A stretch of DNA of 64,000 nucleotides from Flavobacterium sp. (GCF_027484705.1 NZ_JAIXSL010000024.1:62001-126000); one strand, 5' to 3'; positions 45,354-53,981 are shown, numbered from the stretch's first letter. Made by a program: numbers and translations. The notes: generated by a model from the letters alone, not told the origin.

Positions 45354-45382
45354 AAAAATCCTCCAATTCGGAGGATTTTTTG
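45353..45382. terminator. Bidirectional terminator between rocD and the CCC-motif gene
   Basis: AAAAAATCCTCC-aattc-GGAGGATTTTTT is a perfect palindrome with A and T tracts on the two sides, placed between convergent stop codons. Confidence 0.95.
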
Positions 45383-45383
45383 T

Positions 45384-45722
45384 TTATTCCATTTCTTCTT
45401 GTTGTTTGAGTTTCTCGATGAGGTTCTGCTGAAAGTCTTTAATGCCTTCTTCGCCCATAACCGCATACATATAAATGTTGATGATGAAGTAGATCGCACT
45501 TAGCACAATGCCTATAATGGCGAGTATTTTTCCGGTGTTGATGTTGGAATATCCTTGATACAATTCGGGATTTTCCATATACAAAGCGGTATCTTTTTTG
45601 GCCAGCATTAAGGCGACAATACCCAATACAAGTCCGATAACGCCCCAACAACAACAGGTCAGTATCGATAAAATTCCTAAAATAAGAACGGCAGAGGCAT
45701 TGGGTAATTTTTGTTTTTCCAT
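45384..45722 (-). CDS. CCC-motif small membrane protein
   Basis: The N-terminus KLPNASAVLILGILSILTCCCWGVIGLVLGIVAL has the three consecutive cysteines that name this flavobacterial family. A second membrane pair lies at GKILAIIGIVLSAIYFIINIY. A polar segment (ENPELYQGYSNIN) links them. It is related to DUF4190-type proteins. The function is unknown. It follows the DUF2752 gene by 16 bases, a common flavobacterial pairing. Confidence 0.78.
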   Translation of the reverse strand: MEKQKLPNASAVLILGILSILTCCCWGVIGLVLGIVALMLAKKDTALYMENPELYQGYSNINTGKILAIIGIVLSAIYFIINIYMYAVMGEEGIKDFQQNLIEKLKQQEEME

Positions 45723-45738
45723 ATCAGTGGTTTTTGAG

Positions 45739-46020
45739 TTAGAGCGTCATTTTGTATAGGTAAGAAACAATCATGATGATGGCATTGATAATGGCGAGGC
45801 TGATGATGATTCTATGGTAATTCCTGCTTTTGTCGATAAAATGCAATCCCAGAAATCCGAAAAGTAAAAGCGTCGTATAAATCGCAGGAAACTGATGGAA
45901 TGCTCCCGAAAAATTTCCTTTCAATATTAAAAGCACTGCTCTTTGCGTTCCGCAGCCTAAACAGTCAACCCCGAAAAGTTTTTTGTTCAGACACGGAATC
46001 ATGTATTTCTCTAAATCCAA
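45739..46020 (-). CDS. DUF2752 membrane protein
   Basis: The motif CLNKKLFGVDCLGCGTQRA (CxGCGxxRA) is diagnostic for DUF2752. Two hydrophobic segments follow (IYTTLLLFGFLGLHF and IIISLAIINAIIMIVSYLY). The conserved cysteines may be redox-active or lipid-proximal, but no function is known. It is cotranscribed with the CCC-motif gene. Confidence 0.8.
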   Translation of the reverse strand: MDLEKYMIPCLNKKLFGVDCLGCGTQRAVLLILKGNFSGAFHQFPAIYTTLLLFGFLGLHFIDKSRNYHRIIISLAIINAIIMIVSYLYKMTL

Positions 46021-46077
46021 AATAAGCGTTTTTGTATTTACAATTTTACAAAAAAATATTGATTGAAAATAACAAGT

Positions 46078-46104
46078 TTGCTAATTTAAAGTTTGTTACT
46101 TTTG
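46078..46104 (+). promoter_or_regulatory. Promoter of the 46126 gene pair
   Basis: TTG at 46078-46080 and TACTTTTG at 46097-46104 with a 16-base spacer. The predicted leader is about 15 bases. Confidence 0.55.
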
Positions 46105-46125
46105 AAGGTGCTAAAATAATTTCCT

Positions 46126-46308
46126 ATGAAAAAGATACTTATTCCGATGATGGTCCTTGCCATTATTATCGCTTTTTACGAGCAAAGCAAACCCGATAAA
46201 AACATCTATATCATCGTAATTGCCATCGCTATTTTTATGTTCGGGATGATGCGTTTGAGTGCTAAAACACCAAGCAAAAATCAAGAAGAGGAGGAGCAAG
46301 ATGTTTAG
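46126..46308 (+). CDS. 60-residue bitopic membrane protein
   Basis: Two short hydrophobic stretches (ILIPMMVLAIIIAFYEQ and NIYIIVIAIAIFMFGMMRL) and an acidic tail ending EEEEQDV. I do not recognise a family. The tail codons GAAGAGGAGGAG happen to form an AGGAGG ahead of the next gene, with which it overlaps by eight bases. The shared promoter and coupled start mark it as a genuine small gene. Confidence 0.65.
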   Translation: MKKILIPMMVLAIIIAFYEQSKPDKNIYIIVIAIAIFMFGMMRLSAKTPSKNQEEEEQDV

Positions 46309-46849
46309 TATAGGCGATCAGGTTTCGGTATTGGATGAAGCCATCAATGGTGTGGTTGTTTCGGTGAAAAATAACGAAATAACAATCGAAACTGACGAAG
46401 GTTTTGTGATGACTTATTTTGTCAATCAATTGATTAAAAATTTTAAAACCAGTAATTTAAGTAAGGATATAGGAAGTTTCAATTCAGATAAAATAAAACA
46501 AGAAAAAGAAATCCCAAAACCGCGAAGTTTTGCTAAAGAAGTTAAAGTAAAAGGTGAAATTCCACCGCCTGAATTTGATTTGCATATCGAAAAACTCGTC
46601 AAAAATTTCAGAGGAATGAGCAACCATGACATTCTCACCTTGCAATCTGAAACCGCTAAAAGACATGTGGAATTTGCCATCAGAAACCGCATCCCAAAAA
46701 TCGTTTTCATTCATGGTGTCGGCGAAGGAATTTTAAAAGCGGAACTCGATTTTCTGTTAGGCCGATACGACAATATTTCTTTCCACGATGCCAATTATCA
46801 GAAATACGGATTGGGCGCCACTGAAGTTTATATCAGGCAAAATAAATAG
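46301..46849 (+). CDS. Smr-domain protein with N-terminal SH3-like domain
   Basis: The start at 46301 (MFSIGDQVSVLDEAINGVVVSV) is chosen over the longer frame. Residues 1-45 look like a small beta-barrel (DUF2027-like), the linker is basic, and residues from about 88 form a Smr domain with FDLHIEKLV and the HGVGEGILKAEL loop. Smr domains have endonuclease or nucleic-acid-binding activity and occur in MutS2 and ribosome-rescue factors such as SmrB. The DLH motif, needed for nuclease activity in several Smr proteins, is intact. Target and role are unknown. Confidence 0.83.
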   Translation: MFSIGDQVSVLDEAINGVVVSVKNNEITIETDEGFVMTYFVNQLIKNFKTSNLSKDIGSFNSDKIKQEKEIPKPRSFAKEVKVKGEIPPPEFDLHIEKLVKNFRGMSNHDILTLQSETAKRHVEFAIRNRIPKIVFIHGVGEGILKAELDFLLGRYDNISFHDANYQKYGLGATEVYIRQNK

Positions 46850-46901
46850 TTTAAAGGAAAGAACTTTTTCATTTCAGCAGTAAACAAAAAAACACAGGAT
46901 T

Positions 46902-47110
46902 ATGAAATCACTCAACGGACTCATGCAGGACATCATTCGTCTGACCACAAAAATCGAAACGGATTATCCAGAATTATACAAATACTTAAATGAAACTCCG
47001 TTAGGGCTAACTTATACCCCTAAAGAGAAAATCAGTACGAAGATCTTAAGCAATATTTGGAGAGCTTAAAAACCCAATTGCAGCATCATATTGAGACGCA
47101 TCAAAAGTAG
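46902..47110 (+). pseudogene. Small conserved-looking gene interrupted by a one-base frameshift
   Basis: The ATG at 46902 opens MKSLNGLMQDIIRLTTKIETDYPEL and runs to a TAA at 47067 in frame 0 (55 residues). One base lower in frame, from 47039, the DNA continues as EDLKQYLESLKTQLQHHIETHQK and stops at TAG 47108. Joining the two at ACG(A)AAGAT gives a smooth 69-residue amphipathic helical protein, with PKEKISTEDLKQYLESL across the junction. A single missing G, ACGGAAGAT to ACGAAGAT, explains it. I seem to recall similar short flavobacterial proteins, unverified. It is either a true frameshift mutation or a sequencing error, and is absent from the ORF track because of length. Confidence 0.65.
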
Positions 47111-47130
47111 TAATTATACTTGTTGTCAGA

Positions 47131-48117
47131 TTAATTAGCCGTCAAAAGTGTTCCCATCACATACGTATTTCCAAGATAAAAGGTGTTGTTGTCTTTTTGG
47201 AACGTTGCCGCTTTTAAAGTAATCGTATGCAAGTATCCTGAACCGTTTGTTGTCGTAACGACTTCGATGATGCCACTGACATTATCCACTCCATCTTTCG
47301 CTATCCATTCTTCATTGATAGCAGGTGTAGCAGGTAAAGTACCGCTGCAAAAATAATCCTGATTGCTCGCAGTTAATGCCGTTTGAAACAATCTGTAAAC
47401 CAATCGGTTCGAATTGCTTGATATCAAAGCGGTTTTAGGAACCCCTAGATTCGTTATATCGAGTAGGGTAGGGTCAAAATTCTGAATGTAGATTCCTTCA
47501 ATACCATTGGTTCTTGCGTTATAAAGCAACTGGTTTGATGGGCAAATGCTAATATCCTCAGGGTCGAAATTCAGAGGCAGTTCAGTGGCATTTGTCGAGT
47601 ATTCACCAAAAGGAAAACGCTCATACACTTGGGTGCCGCTTGGTTTGGAAAACACGACGTTCTTGAATACGATATTGTGGAGGTATTTTGAGATTTGGTA
47701 CCCCCCCGTAGTTGCATCAGGAGTAGAATATACTGCAATAGTGGCAATTTCTATAGTTCCTGAAGTCGCAATCCATTCTTCTGTGGCTATGGGGGAAATT
47801 GGTGCCGGAGTAGTACAGATGTTATTTACGGTAACTGCGCCGTCATAAGCCCGGTAAGTGACACTGACAATGCCACTGGCAGTGCTGCCAATCTGAATTG
47901 ATTTCGGACTGCCGACAGGCGTTACCTCATTGGTAAAAGGCTGTAATGTTCCGGGAATTTTGATATATATAGCCTCATTTCCGTTCAATTTATATATGGT
48001 TTCGCCGCAACTGCCGGCTTGCACGTCTGTGAAATTGATCGTCTCAATGGTCATATCGCCATCATCGCATCCGTTGAGAATCAGCATTAAAAACAATAAT
48101 CCAAGAAATTTTTTCAT
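47131..48117 (-). CDS. Lipoprotein of unknown function with two similar halves
   Basis: The start is set at 48117 since MKKFLGLLFLMLILNGC is a lipoprotein signal; the longer frame adds only noise. The mature part repeats a theme: NEAIYIKIPGTLQPF...RAYDGAVTVNNICTTP...EEWIATSGTIEIAT and, later, EGIYIQNFDPTLLDI...QDYFCSGTLPATPAINEEWIAKDGV. Both halves contain an EEWIA(T/K) strand followed by a VTT/YST stretch and a YLHNIVFK- or YLHTITLK-type strand, so it is probably two copies of one beta domain. No named family is recognised. It is likely exposed in the outer membrane. Confidence 0.72.
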   Translation of the reverse strand: MKKFLGLLFLMLILNGCDDGDMTIETINFTDVQAGSCGETIYKLNGNEAIYIKIPGTLQPFTNEVTPVGSPKSIQIGSTASGIVSVTYRAYDGAVTVNNICTTPAPISPIATEEWIATSGTIEIATIAVYSTPDATTGGYQISKYLHNIVFKNVVFSKPSGTQVYERFPFGEYSTNATELPLNFDPEDISICPSNQLLYNARTNGIEGIYIQNFDPTLLDITNLGVPKTALISSNSNRLVYRLFQTALTASNQDYFCSGTLPATPAINEEWIAKDGVDNVSGIIEVVTTTNGSGYLHTITLKAATFQKDNNTFYLGNTYVMGTLLTAN

Positions 48118-48246
48118 ATTCAGGCTATTTTTTGACAAAAGTAGGATTTTAATTGAAATCCGAGCAAGTATTACGATGCGAATTGTATGGAGTGAAACAA
48201 AATAAATTGGCAATTAATTTCACAACGATTAAGCACGCAAAATTAT

Positions 48247-48254
48247 TAACTTTG
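48247..48254 (+). promoter_or_regulatory. -7 promoter box directly before the cysteine desulfurase gene
   Basis: TAACTTTG fits TAnnTTTG and is separated from the ATG at 48260 only by CTGCC. A leaderless message is likely. Confidence 0.6.
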
Positions 48255-48259
48255 CTGCC

Positions 48260-49384
48260 ATGAAAAAAGTATATCTCGACAACGCAGCCACGACTTTCAT
48301 TCATTCTGAAGTGATTGCTGAAATGACACGTGTGATGCATGAAGATTATGGAAATCCTTCGTCTACGCATAGTTTCGGACGTCAAGCGAAAAGTGTTCTG
48401 GAGCTTGCTAGAAAATCCATAGCCAAAGCAATCCAAGCCACATCGCAGGAAATCGTGTTTACTTCGGGTGGCACGGAATCCAACAATTGGGTGTTGCGTT
48501 CGGCAGTTTCAAATTTGAAAATAGAACGGATTATTTCGAGTAAAATTGAGCATCATGCCGTGTTGCACCTGCTCGATGCTTTGCAGGATGAATTTAAAAT
48601 CGAAATCGATTATGTCAACCTATTGCCCAACGGTGAAGTCGATGTGACGCATTTGGTGACACTGCTTTCAGATAACAAAAAAACACTCGTGTCGCTGATG
48701 CACGTCAATAATGAAATCGGAACTGTACTCGATTTGGCGCTTATCGGCAGAATCTGCAGACAGCACCTGGCCTATTTCCATTCTGATACAGTACAATCGA
48801 TTGGAAAAACTTCTTTTGACCTGCAGGAACTTCCGGTAGATTTTATCGTGGCCAGTGCGCATAAATTTCACGGCCCGAAAGGCGTCGGTTTCGTATTTAT
48901 TCGTAAAGGATTGGCCATCCAACCGCTTTTGTTTGGTGGTGAACAAGAGAAAGGTTTGCGCCCGGGTACGGAATCAATTCACAATATAGCCGGAATGGCC
49001 AAAGCACTCGAACTTTCATACGAGCATTTGGAAGCGAATCAAAAGGATATTGCGGATTTGAAATCCTATACCGTAACGCAGTTCCAACAACATTTTCCTG
49101 ATTTTAAAATCAACGGTAACCCCAACGGGTTTTACAACATCATCAATATTCAACTTCCCTTTTCAGAAGATAAAACAACGATGATCTTATTCCATCTCGA
49201 TATGAAAGGCATTGCGGTTTCTCGTGGTAGCGCTTGTCAATCGGGAAGTATCAAACCTTCGCACGTGCTGGCGGAAATACTCAGCGATGATGATCTCAGA
49301 AAACCTTCGCTGCGCATTTCGCTCAGCCATCAGAATACAACCGCCGATATTGATTATTTAATTGAAGTGCTAAAAAGCCTCTGA
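48260..49384 (+). CDS. Cysteine desulfurase (NifS/IscS-like, class I loop)
   Basis: This PLP enzyme removes sulfur from cysteine to form a persulfide. Motifs: VYLDNAATT at the start, FTSGGTESNN, the PLP lysine in VASAHKFHGPKGVGF and the mobile-loop cysteine in SRGSACQSGSIKPSHVL. The long loop between GSACQSG and the C-terminus fits IscS/NifS-type enzymes. It might supply sulfur for Fe-S clusters, tRNA thiolation, or the Mo-cofactor sulfur relay encoded at 32.6-34.4 kb; the last is speculation. It is a monocistronic gene with a near-leaderless promoter. Confidence 0.88.
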   Translation: MKKVYLDNAATTFIHSEVIAEMTRVMHEDYGNPSSTHSFGRQAKSVLELARKSIAKAIQATSQEIVFTSGGTESNNWVLRSAVSNLKIERIISSKIEHHAVLHLLDALQDEFKIEIDYVNLLPNGEVDVTHLVTLLSDNKKTLVSLMHVNNEIGTVLDLALIGRICRQHLAYFHSDTVQSIGKTSFDLQELPVDFIVASAHKFHGPKGVGFVFIRKGLAIQPLLFGGEQEKGLRPGTESIHNIAGMAKALELSYEHLEANQKDIADLKSYTVTQFQQHFPDFKINGNPNGFYNIINIQLPFSEDKTTMILFHLDMKGIAVSRGSACQSGSIKPSHVLAEILSDDDLRKPSLRISLSHQNTTADIDYLIEVLKSL

Positions 49385-49395
49385 CGACATATTTT

Positions 49396-49427
49396 TTGTA
49401 GACATATCCAAAATAAAAGTATGTTTG
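49396..49427 (+). promoter_or_regulatory. Promoter of the PorT-like gene
   Basis: TTG at 49396-49398 and TATGTTTG at 49420-49427 with 21 bases between. The -7 box covers the ATG at 49421 of the ORF track, which supports the start at 49448. Confidence 0.65.
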
Positions 49428-49447
49428 CCCAAACTAAAACCAAACCC

Positions 49448-50083
49448 ATGAAAAAATTACTCGCCTTAGCGCTTTTTGCATTTTGTTTTTCGATGACTAC
49501 TTCTGCTCAGGATAAAGGAAAAGTAGAATTCGGAATTAATATTGGTTACAACGGCTCAACGATTTCAAATTCAAAAAATAGTGCTGCACGAGGCAGTGGT
49601 ATAAATTTGGGTTTCGCAGCCGATTATTATTTCTCAAAAAGATGGAGTATCAAAGGAAAGTTGATCTATGACCAAAAAGGCTGGAATGATGGCTATATTA
49701 CTTTCTTTAATGAATTTGACCCAAGTATACCTGGAAACATTTATACAACGGATTTTAATTTAAATTACCTGACCATTCCGGTGATGGCCAATTGGCATTT
49801 CGGAAGAACAAAAAATTGGTATTTAAACTTCGGGCCTTATGTCGGTTTTCTGATGAATGCCAAAGAAACCAAATTTGGGACTGATCTTAAAGACGGCTTC
49901 AACACTACCGATTTCGGACTTTCAGTAGGTATTGGCGTTAAAATCCCGGTATCGGATAAATTGAAAATTTCCTTGGAATACGACGGACAGGATGGTTTTA
50001 CACAGGTTTTCAAACAATCGGACGGAACCATTACCAACAGCCGTTTCAGCTTGAATGTAGGCGTTAACTTTCTTTTGAAATAG
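49448..50083 (+). CDS. PorT-like outer-membrane beta-barrel protein
   Basis: The signal peptide MKKLLALALFAFCFSMTTSAQ begins at 49448, which I take as the start. The mature part shows barrel strands: VEFGINIGYNGSTIS, GINLGFAADYYFSKRWSIKGKLIYDQKGW, LNYLTIPVMANWHFG and a closing FSLNVGVNFLLK. The phrase LNYLTIPVMANWHFGRTKNWYLNFGPYVGFLM is typical of the PorT/OMP_b-brl_2 family. Function is unknown; it is probably not the T9SS component PorT itself, which has a different context. Confidence 0.8.
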   Translation: MKKLLALALFAFCFSMTTSAQDKGKVEFGINIGYNGSTISNSKNSAARGSGINLGFAADYYFSKRWSIKGKLIYDQKGWNDGYITFFNEFDPSIPGNIYTTDFNLNYLTIPVMANWHFGRTKNWYLNFGPYVGFLMNAKETKFGTDLKDGFNTTDFGLSVGIGVKIPVSDKLKISLEYDGQDGFTQVFKQSDGTITNSRFSLNVGVNFLLK

Positions 50084-50101
50084 ATCCCAATCACTATAAA
50101 A

Positions 50102-50145
50102 ACAGCCACGAACGCACCGTTTAATTTGTGCGTTCGTGGCTAATT
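50102..50145. terminator. Bidirectional terminator between PorT-like and GH13 genes
   Basis: AGCCACGAACGCAC and GTGCGTTCGTGGCT form a perfect 14-base stem around a nine-base loop. The T-tract is interrupted on both sides. Confidence 0.85.
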
Positions 50146-50163
50146 TATTTCAAAATTTCAGAT

Positions 50164-51555
50164 TTATTTTACTAAAACAAGGTATTTCCAAGGTGCTAAT
50201 GTAATGACATCATCGCCTTTCAATTCGTAATCTGTGTTTGAAAACAACTCTTTATATTTTCCTTTCTGGTATTGGGAATTTAAAGTTACGGTAACGGGTT
50301 TGTCGCTATAATTGATGATCGGAATCACCTGATTGTTGTCTTTAGTTCTTGAAAATGAAATCACCTGTTCGGGTTTGTCATTAAAAATACGGATCATGAC
50401 GCCGCCTTGCTTGCCGTTCCAGAGTGCATGGTTTTTATGTTTCAGATCGAACAAAGTTTTAAACAACGATTCATAAGGCATCTTGCTCCAGTCGATTAAA
50501 TCTTTATCAAAAAATTTCAACGAGCGGTCGAGTCCGGCTTCTTGTCCGCCATACACGAGCGGCATCCCATTGATCGTACCGCATAAAACCATTGAAGCTT
50601 CTAATCCTGCACCGAAATTGGCTTTCTGGTTGCCGTTCCAGGAATTCATGTCGTGGTTGTCGGTAAACACCATGCGGTAACCATCACGCGGGAACGTACT
50701 CACATCATGCGCCATATATTCAATCAATCCGCCTAAAGGTTTATGGTCGCGCGTTACGGCAGCCATTTTGTCCCACAAAGTCCAGGAATAGGTCATGTCA
50801 AAAGCTTTTTTGTGCAAATCGCGCGATTCCCATTCGCCGAGCATGAAAACCGGTTTCACCGCATCCATTTCCACTCTAGCATTGTCCCAGAAATCTGTTG
50901 GAACAAATCCCGCAGTATCGCAACGATAACCATCGATGTCCAAATCCTTAACCCAATACACAAGCGCTTGAGTCATGTATTTACGCAATCCGGGTTGTTC
51001 GTAATCAAAGTCAATCACATCATCCCAATCGTACCATGGCGTTGGCTGAAAATGACCTTCAGGTGTTTTAGAATACCAATCCGGATGTTCCTTCGCGAGT
51101 GGATTGTCCCATGAGGAATGGTTCGCGACCCAATCAACAATCATATGCATGCCCATGCTGTGGATTTTGTTGACCAAAGCTTTGAAATCTTCTTTAGTAC
51201 CGAATTCAGGATTGACGCCATAATAATCTTTCACAGAATAATAACTGCCTAAAGTGCCTTTTCTTTTCTCGACGCCAATCGGATGGATCGGCATCAGCCA
51301 GATGATATCAACGCCCATCGCTTTGAGTCTGGGCAAATGCGCTTCGAAGGCTTTGAAGGTTCCTTCTGGTGTAAATTGCCGGACATTGACTTCATAAATC
51401 GTAGCATTCTTGCTCCATTCCGGGTGTTTGAGTTCTACATATTCATGGGGCTGGTATCTAGAATCATCGGTTGCGGTTTCTTTTTTTGCGGAGGTGTTGC
51501 ATCCCAACAGCGTAATCAGAAGCAGGGAAACTGCGGCTTTGCAGAGTATGTTCAT
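50164..51555 (-). CDS. GH13 alpha-amylase family lipoprotein
   Basis: A lipoprotein signal (MNILCKAAVSLLLITLLGC, lipidated C19) precedes a GH13 barrel that starts ATIYEVNVRQFTPEGTF. The catalytic triad is intact: D213 in DGYRCDTAGF (nucleophile), E241 in FMLGEWE (acid-base) and D302 in VFTDNHD. IVDWVANHSSWDNPL and LGSYYSVKDYYGVNPEFG are conserved GH13 stretches. A C-terminal beta domain closes the protein (PVTVTLNSQYQKGKYKEL). It likely cuts alpha-glucans or maltodextrins at the cell surface or periplasm. There are no SusC/SusD genes next to it, so it is not a complete polysaccharide-utilisation locus. Confidence 0.88.
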   Translation of the reverse strand: MNILCKAAVSLLLITLLGCNTSAKKETATDDSRYQPHEYVELKHPEWSKNATIYEVNVRQFTPEGTFKAFEAHLPRLKAMGVDIIWLMPIHPIGVEKRKGTLGSYYSVKDYYGVNPEFGTKEDFKALVNKIHSMGMHMIVDWVANHSSWDNPLAKEHPDWYSKTPEGHFQPTPWYDWDDVIDFDYEQPGLRKYMTQALVYWVKDLDIDGYRCDTAGFVPTDFWDNARVEMDAVKPVFMLGEWESRDLHKKAFDMTYSWTLWDKMAAVTRDHKPLGGLIEYMAHDVSTFPRDGYRMVFTDNHDMNSWNGNQKANFGAGLEASMVLCGTINGMPLVYGGQEAGLDRSLKFFDKDLIDWSKMPYESLFKTLFDLKHKNHALWNGKQGGVMIRIFNDKPEQVISFSRTKDNNQVIPIINYSDKPVTVTLNSQYQKGKYKELFSNTDYELKGDDVITLAPWKYLVLVK

Positions 51556-51598
51556 AGCAATTATTTTATTTTCATAAAGATATTATTTTTTTGAAATA

Positions 51599-51632
51599 AA
51601 AAAATCCGCCCTACGAATAAAGCGGATTTTCC
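51599..51632 (-). terminator. Terminator of the SnoaL-like lipoprotein gene
   Basis: AAAATCCGC and GCGGATTTT pair around a 12-base loop; the A-run on the plus strand gives the T-tract on the minus strand. Confidence 0.8.
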
Positions 51633-51649
51633 TAGATTTACGATTGAAA

Positions 51650-52147
51650 CTATTTCCCTGCAGGCATGGCGGGCATATCAGAATTGTAGCAATCCCGATG
51701 CAATTTCCAGACGCCATCTTCCTTTTTGTAGATTTCTAAGGATTTACCTGTGTCTACTGTTTTACCATTTTGATCCATAAAAGTCCAGGTGTTTTCAGCA
51801 GCGAGCATATTTTCGTCGCCCCATACTTCTATGGTATTGATAGTGATTTGCATCATCGGACCTTTCATCCATGAACCAAATAGTTTTTGAATGTTGGCTC
51901 TTCCTTCAACCGTTTTGTCGTTCGGTTGCATGAACTTAGCATCATTCGTGTAGCAATTTGCTAATCCGACAGAGTCTTTAGAATTTAAAGCTTCTACGAA
52001 AATTTTTGATCGTGCTTCTACTTCTGTTTTTGCCGCAGCGGCATCGAATGTCTGTTGGGTATGAGCAGCTTCTTTTTTACAACTAGTTGTCAAGACAAAA
52101 CTTGCAACCACAAGTACTAATGATAAAATTCTTTTTTTCATAATCAT
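51650..52147 (-). CDS. SnoaL/DUF4440-like lipoprotein
   Basis: The leader MKKRILSLVLVVASFVLTTSC marks a lipoprotein (the ATG at 52141 is as likely a start as 52147). The mature domain is an NTF2-like cone: EARSKIFVEALNSKDSVGLANCYTNDAKFM, followed by IQKLFGSWMKGPMMQITINTIEVWGD and DGVWKLHRDCYNSDMP. DUF4440 proteins bind small ligands or serve as isomerase-like domains; no catalytic residues can be named here. The near-consensus TAACTTTA upstream may be its -7 box. Confidence 0.8.
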   Translation of the reverse strand: MIMKKRILSLVLVVASFVLTTSCKKEAAHTQQTFDAAAAKTEVEARSKIFVEALNSKDSVGLANCYTNDAKFMQPNDKTVEGRANIQKLFGSWMKGPMMQITINTIEVWGDENMLAAENTWTFMDQNGKTVDTGKSLEIYKKEDGVWKLHRDCYNSDMPAMPAGK

Positions 52148-52258
52148 ATTAATTAAAGTTAGAATGAATTGCAGAGTAAATTTAACTTATTCTTTTTGAA
52201 TGCGTTAGTGTTTTTTAAATCATGAATATTTATTTTTAAGCTTAATTGTTATCCTGAA

Positions 52259-53809
52259 TCACTGCTTAACCACTTTTATAGTTTTGTTTTGTTTTTCAAA
52301 GGATAGAAAATATATGCCATTTTGAAAAGTACTGAAGTCAATAGTTTCTCCAGGATTTTCGTTGGTGTATACTATTTGACCTTGAAGATTTACAACTTTA
52401 ATTTTTTCGTTTTTGATAGTGAAATCGATATGCAAAAAGGATGTCACTGGATTTGGATAGACAGTTACTCCATTCATACTAAAATTTGTTACATTAAAAG
52501 TGTTTTGAAATTCATAACAACCCATATCAATGGTTCCGTTTGATAATCGAACGATTCCGTCCTTGTCGAGCAATGGTGCGTTGCTCAGTGTTCCTGAATT
52601 TAGAGCATCACTCGTGGCTTGTAGATGAAAATCAGCAATGACTGGATTTGAGGAAGCTAACATAAAACCTGCATTTCCGACACTGTTGGTAGTGCCTATT
52701 GGACTTGCAAGGGTTTCATTGGCAGTAAACAAATTATATTGTGAGGTGGTGTTTGAAGTTGTTGCAGCATAAGCAAAAATGGGAGGAATATCAGTATCTG
52801 GAGCTGCAATATTATTGAGATACGTGATGTTTGAAGCGTCAAATGCAGTAAGTTCTCCCTCTCTCGTAAAAGGAGATTGACAATTTTTATAACAAGTATT
52901 GTTCACGATAATCACATTATCGCTTTCATAACAATGAATGCCTCGACCGCCATTATCAAAAATTAAATTATTGGCGATATAGGTTTGCGCAGTATAAATG
53001 CCGAGTGTTGAGCCGTTTTGCGTGTTTCTTCCATCATCGATAATAATTCCGTTGCCATCGGTAATGCTTCCAACGGCGAAGAATGGAATGTAATTTTCAT
53101 TTCGATAACAGGTGTTTCCTACAATATAATTTTTGATTCCAGTAAAGGTATCAGAATTCCAGTTTTGATACATCGAAATACCGCTATTGTCATAAGGCGA
53201 ATACCAGCCGCATTCTGAAACTGTATTATTTTCGATGGTGGTGTAATCGGCATTGTAAGTGTATATTCCGCCGCCGCCGCATTTGGAAACGGTACAATTT
53301 CGTACAATATTATGATGTGGTTTATTCGCATCGTTGTTATATTCGGGTACAATTCCAATTCCGTTTCCTGAAGTTGAAGGATTACTCGTGTTTAATTGTT
53401 GAGATTGTGCATATTCAAGCGAAATATTATCGTTATTGCCAATAATTGTTATGCCTTCTACAGTGATATAATCTGCTCCTTGTAGTGCAATTCCTCCCCA
53501 ATTGTTACCAAACATTTTCAAAATGGGTGTTTCGCCCGGAAAATTAGTATACGTAATTCTACTGGCTTCCGTGCCGGAGTTGTATATGTTGAGAATGTTG
53601 TTGTTGGGAAGGGAACTGGTATGAATTCCATTCATTAGAAAAACAGTATCGCCCGGAATTGTTAAGCTAGCAGCATAATCTAAAGTTTGAAATGGAGTGG
53701 ATGAAGAAAGCCCATTATTGTTATCATTTCCTGTTGGACTCACATAATAATTTATTGCAAAAGTAGGTGTCAATACAACTGCAAAAAGAAAAAGGAATAT
53801 TCTTTTCAT
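52259..53809 (-). CDS. Secreted right-handed parallel beta-helix protein with T9SS sorting domain
   Basis: A signal peptide (MKRIFLFLFAVVLTPTFA) is followed by NYYVSPTGNDNNNGLSSSTPFQTLDYA, the classic start of polysaccharide-lyase-like beta-helix proteins. Then come repeated NxVxxNxxxxN rungs (HHNIVRNCTVSKCGGGGIY; ADYTTIENNTVSECGW; SDNVIIVNNTCYKN). The C-terminus VTVYPNPVTSFLHIDF...KTIKVVKQ is a type A sorting signal. It may bind or depolymerise a surface or environmental polysaccharide. Active-site residues of a specific lyase family cannot be assigned. Confidence 0.85.
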   Translation of the reverse strand: MKRIFLFLFAVVLTPTFAINYYVSPTGNDNNNGLSSSTPFQTLDYAASLTIPGDTVFLMNGIHTSSLPNNNILNIYNSGTEASRITYTNFPGETPILKMFGNNWGGIALQGADYITVEGITIIGNNDNISLEYAQSQQLNTSNPSTSGNGIGIVPEYNNDANKPHHNIVRNCTVSKCGGGGIYTYNADYTTIENNTVSECGWYSPYDNSGISMYQNWNSDTFTGIKNYIVGNTCYRNENYIPFFAVGSITDGNGIIIDDGRNTQNGSTLGIYTAQTYIANNLIFDNGGRGIHCYESDNVIIVNNTCYKNCQSPFTREGELTAFDASNITYLNNIAAPDTDIPPIFAYAATTSNTTSQYNLFTANETLASPIGTTNSVGNAGFMLASSNPVIADFHLQATSDALNSGTLSNAPLLDKDGIVRLSNGTIDMGCYEFQNTFNVTNFSMNGVTVYPNPVTSFLHIDFTIKNEKIKVVNLQGQIVYTNENPGETIDFSTFQNGIYFLSFEKQNKTIKVVKQ

Positions 53810-53917
53810 AACATTGCTATTTAGATTTAGTAAAAGATTTTTGGCAAATCAAATATCTGACAATTAAGCGAATAAATGAATTCAACAGCGGTTATTTTCC
53901 CATATTATTTCAAAAAA

Positions 53918-53958
53918 AAACCGTCCTGCTTTCACAAAACGGATTAATCTTAAAGTCT
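53918..53958 (-). terminator. Weak possible terminator after lpdA
   Basis: On the minus strand ATCCGT and ACGGTT form a short imperfect stem with a 14-base loop, followed by a run of nine T residues. The stem is weak. Confidence 0.35.
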
Positions 53959-53981
53959 TATCGTCTTAAAATCTCTCGATC

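Noticed and set aside
46281-46300. Strong Shine-Dalgarno AGGAGG before the Smr gene
   Set aside because: It is formed by Glu codons of the upstream gene, and Bacteroidota ribosomes make little use of such sites; treated as coincidental.
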